DNA from: Elusimicrobiota bacterium
GTDB taxonomy: Bacteria > Elusimicrobiota > Elusimicrobia > FEN-1173
DNA length: 64,000 bases
Assembly: GCA_016721625.1 (NCBI GenBank)
Contig: JADKHR010000001.1
Coordinates: 806,001 to 870,000 of the forward strand
Direction of reading: 5' to 3'
Within the stretch, counting starts at the first letter, position 1; every line of letters starts with the position of its first letter. Made by a program: the position numbers and the translations under genes. The notes under the pieces are model-generated. The model searched no databases and was not told where the DNA came from. It saw only the letters and a program-made list of their open reading frames with translations. Positions 62,395 to 64,000 of the stretch are shown in pieces.

Positions 62395-63168
62395 ATGAAA
62401 CCCGCCCCCCAGGGACCAACGCTTCCGAAAGACTTCCCCATTCATTGGTATACATTGAGCCACGGATCCCACTTTTGGGTGGAATGGAGGTTTCGGGTGT
62501 TGTCGCGATTAGTGAAAACCCACGGGCCTTCCCTGACCACGACCCTTCAGGCCTTGGACGTGGGATGCGGCGCGGGGGTCTTTCGCTCCCAGTGGGAAAA
62601 ATTTTGCGCGTGGACAGTCGACGGCGTCGAACAGAATGAGTGGGCCATTCACAACGGAGCATCCGCCAAAGGCCTCCTTTATAATTTCGACATCACCCGA
62701 CCTCCTGCGGAAGTTCTGGGTCGCTATGATTGTATTTTTCTACTCGATGTGTTGGAACACATTGAAAAGACCAGGGCTTTTTTGGAGGGGATTTTTTCTT
62801 GTCTAAAACCGGAAGGGTTTCTCGTGATCAATGTCCCCGCCTTCCAGTCTTTGTTTTCAAAATACGATTCGGAAGCGGGCCATCACCGGCGCTACAATGA
62901 GAAAAGCCTCCGCCATGAATTGTTGTCTTTCCCTGTGACGATCCACCGGGTGGCCTATTGGGGATTCACCCTGATTCCATTTCTTTTGGCGCGAAAAATC
63001 TTGTCGCCAAGTTGGAAAACCTCTCCCGACATCATCAGGAAAGGTTTCCAGCCCCCCGGACCGGTCTCGAACCTTTTCTTTAAATTTCTCATGCGTCTTG
63101 AAAATAAGATGGGAGGGCTCATGCCCCGAGGCAGTTCTTTAACGCTGATCGCCCAAAGAAAAAGATGA
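62395..63168 (+). CDS. Class I SAM-dependent methyltransferase
   Basis: A 257-aa Rossmann-fold methyltransferase. SAM-binding motif I is LQALDVGCGAGVFRSQWEKF, motif II is YDCIFLLDVLEHIEKTRAFL, and motif III is LKPEGFLVINVPAF. The HRRYNEKSLRHEL segment is frequent in methyltransferases of glycan clusters. The stop overlaps the GT2 start as ATGA. The acceptor is unknown; a lipid-linked sugar is plausible. No ribosome binding site is seen, consistent with a leaderless mRNA. Confidence 0.88.
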   Translation: MKPAPQGPTLPKDFPIHWYTLSHGSHFWVEWRFRVLSRLVKTHGPSLTTTLQALDVGCGAGVFRSQWEKFCAWTVDGVEQNEWAIHNGASAKGLLYNFDITRPPAEVLGRYDCIFLLDVLEHIEKTRAFLEGIFSCLKPEGFLVINVPAFQSLFSKYDSEAGHHRRYNEKSLRHELLSFPVTIHRVAYWGFTLIPFLLARKILSPSWKTSPDIIRKGFQPPGPVSNLFFKFLMRLENKMGGLMPRGSSLTLIAQRKR

Positions 63169-64000
63169 GAACCCATCTCCAAGTCATCGTGCCATTGTTT
63201 AACGAGTCGGACGTCTTGCCCGAATTGATCTCGCGCCTGACGGCGGTTTTAGCCCTTCTTTCCTTGAACAACATGGAAAGCACCGTCCTCTTCGTCAACG
63301 ACGGAAGCGACGACGCCTCTCCTGTCTTTTTGGAGAAACAAGCCGGCGACGATCTTCGGTTTGGCTACCTCTTTCTCAGTCGTAATTTCGGACATCAGGC
63401 GGCCCTATCGGCCGGCCTCGATCACGCGGACGCCGATCTAATTGTCATTTTAGATGCGGACCTCCAAGACCCCCCTGAACTGATTCCCGAAATGGTCCGG
63501 CTGTGGCGGACGGAAAAAGCCGACGTGGTCTATGGCGTCCGAAAAAATCGAAAAGAAAACCTCTTTAAGCGATTGTGCTATGCAGGGTTCTATCGGTTCT
63601 TCGGATGGCTGACGGGATTAGCCCTTCCTCTGGACTCCGGCGACTTTTCCCTCATGACTCGGCGGGCCTACACGACCTTGCGCGAGATGCCCGAGCGCGT
63701 TCGTTTCATGAGAGGTCTGCGCCACTGGATGGGATTCAAGCAATGCCCTTTGCCTTACGATCGGCCCAAACGATTTGCGGGCGACACTAAATATAGTTTC
63801 TATGCCCTTACAAATTGGCCACAGATGGTCTGGCCAGTTTTTCCATCGCTCCCCTTCGCGCGGCCCAGTTTTTTGCCTTCCTTTTTGGTCTTTTAACAAT
63901 GGTGGTCTTTCTGTTCTTGGTTCTCCGACCAGATTTGGCCGCCCCGAGGCTTTTGGCCTTAATCAGTTTAATTGTTTGTTTCTCTTTTTCCATGCTTTTC
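63165..64000 (+). CDS. GT2 polyprenyl-phosphate glycosyltransferase, frameshifted, 3' end outside window
   Basis: Starts at ATG 63165 (LQVIVPLFNESDVLPELISR). Donor motifs are VLFVNDGSDDASPVF and VILDADLQDPPELIPEMVR, then SRNFGHQAALSAGLDHA, as in GtrB/DPM1-type synthases. The frame breaks at 63812-63814, where one more A restores YALTKLATDGLASFSIAPLR. The C-terminal membrane helices (FAFLFGLLTMVVFLFLVLR) then continue to the window edge. Without repair it stops at 63896 with a Ser/Pro-rich tail that looks out of frame. Confidence 0.85.

Noticed and set aside
1..64000. tRNA, rRNA, IS elements or prophage
   Set aside because: I saw no tRNA-like cloverleaf, rRNA sequence, transposase or phage gene on either strand, though short RNAs could be missed by eye.

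Overview
The window is GC-rich bacterial chromosome, almost fully coding, with few non-coding gaps. Long runs of minus-strand genes overlap by ATGA, GTGA or TTGA, which implies tight operons. The content (a complete type IV pilus set, short pilins with a GFTLIELMIVVAIIGILAAI N-terminus, three PilT paralogues, a very large secreted protein, a ferredoxin-fused EtfA and LemA-TPM genes) suggests an Elusimicrobiota- or Omnitrophota-like bacterium. That placement is an inference from gene style; no rRNA or other taxonomic marker was found.

Layout: (1) 1-9.6 kb, minus: partial PilZ protein, then an operon read right to left as proA-nadD-yqeK-LCP-pilT-pilT-CNB/GAF-rsfS-argS. (2) 9.6-10.9 kb: repeat-rich spacer and a plus-strand two-gene cassette (nucleotidyltransferase-fold protein plus a 66-aa partner). 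(3) 10.9-17.2 kb, minus: a single 2088-aa secreted protein with an N-terminal ChaN/Tiki-like region, divergent from acnA. (4) 17.3-21.3 kb: acnA, NUDIX hydrolase, PuuD-like membrane protein. (5) 21.3-26.6 kb, minus: acyl-CoA dehydrogenase, etfB, ferredoxin-fused etfA, lemA and two TPM-domain genes. (6) 26.6-33.5 kb, minus: yceD-rpmF-plsX-fabH-fabD-fabG-acpP-fabF-rnc. (7) 33.6-47.7 kb, minus: a membrane glycan block (two O-antigen-ligase/TPR proteins, one GT4 and two GT2 glycosyltransferases, two GT39-like proteins, a WecA-like transferase, a flippase-like protein and an FAD enzyme). (8) 47.7-60.7 kb, minus: pilB-like, pilT, receiver-SGNH, pilC, pilA, pilD, pilA, pilM-N-O-P-Q. (9) 60.7-64 kb: pta, coaD and, on the plus strand, a methyltransferase and GT2 pair that runs off the window.

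The genes form coherent sets: pilus assembly and retraction, surface glycan synthesis that may modify the pilins, fatty-acid and phospholipid initiation, and a possibly electron-bifurcating ACAD-Etf complex. At least seven conserved genes carry small frameshifts (rsfS, etfA, rpmF, a GT4, pilD, receiver-SGNH twice, a GT2), several at short homopolymers. This looks more like uncorrected assembly indels than gene decay, and those genes are annotated across the break. The most interesting items are the giant secreted protein, the receiver-membrane-SGNH fusion inside the pilus cluster, the PilB-like ATPase with lost His-box and arginine residues, the ferredoxin-EtfA/ACAD set, the duplicated pilin units around pilD, and three genes whose promoters predict leaderless mRNAs.
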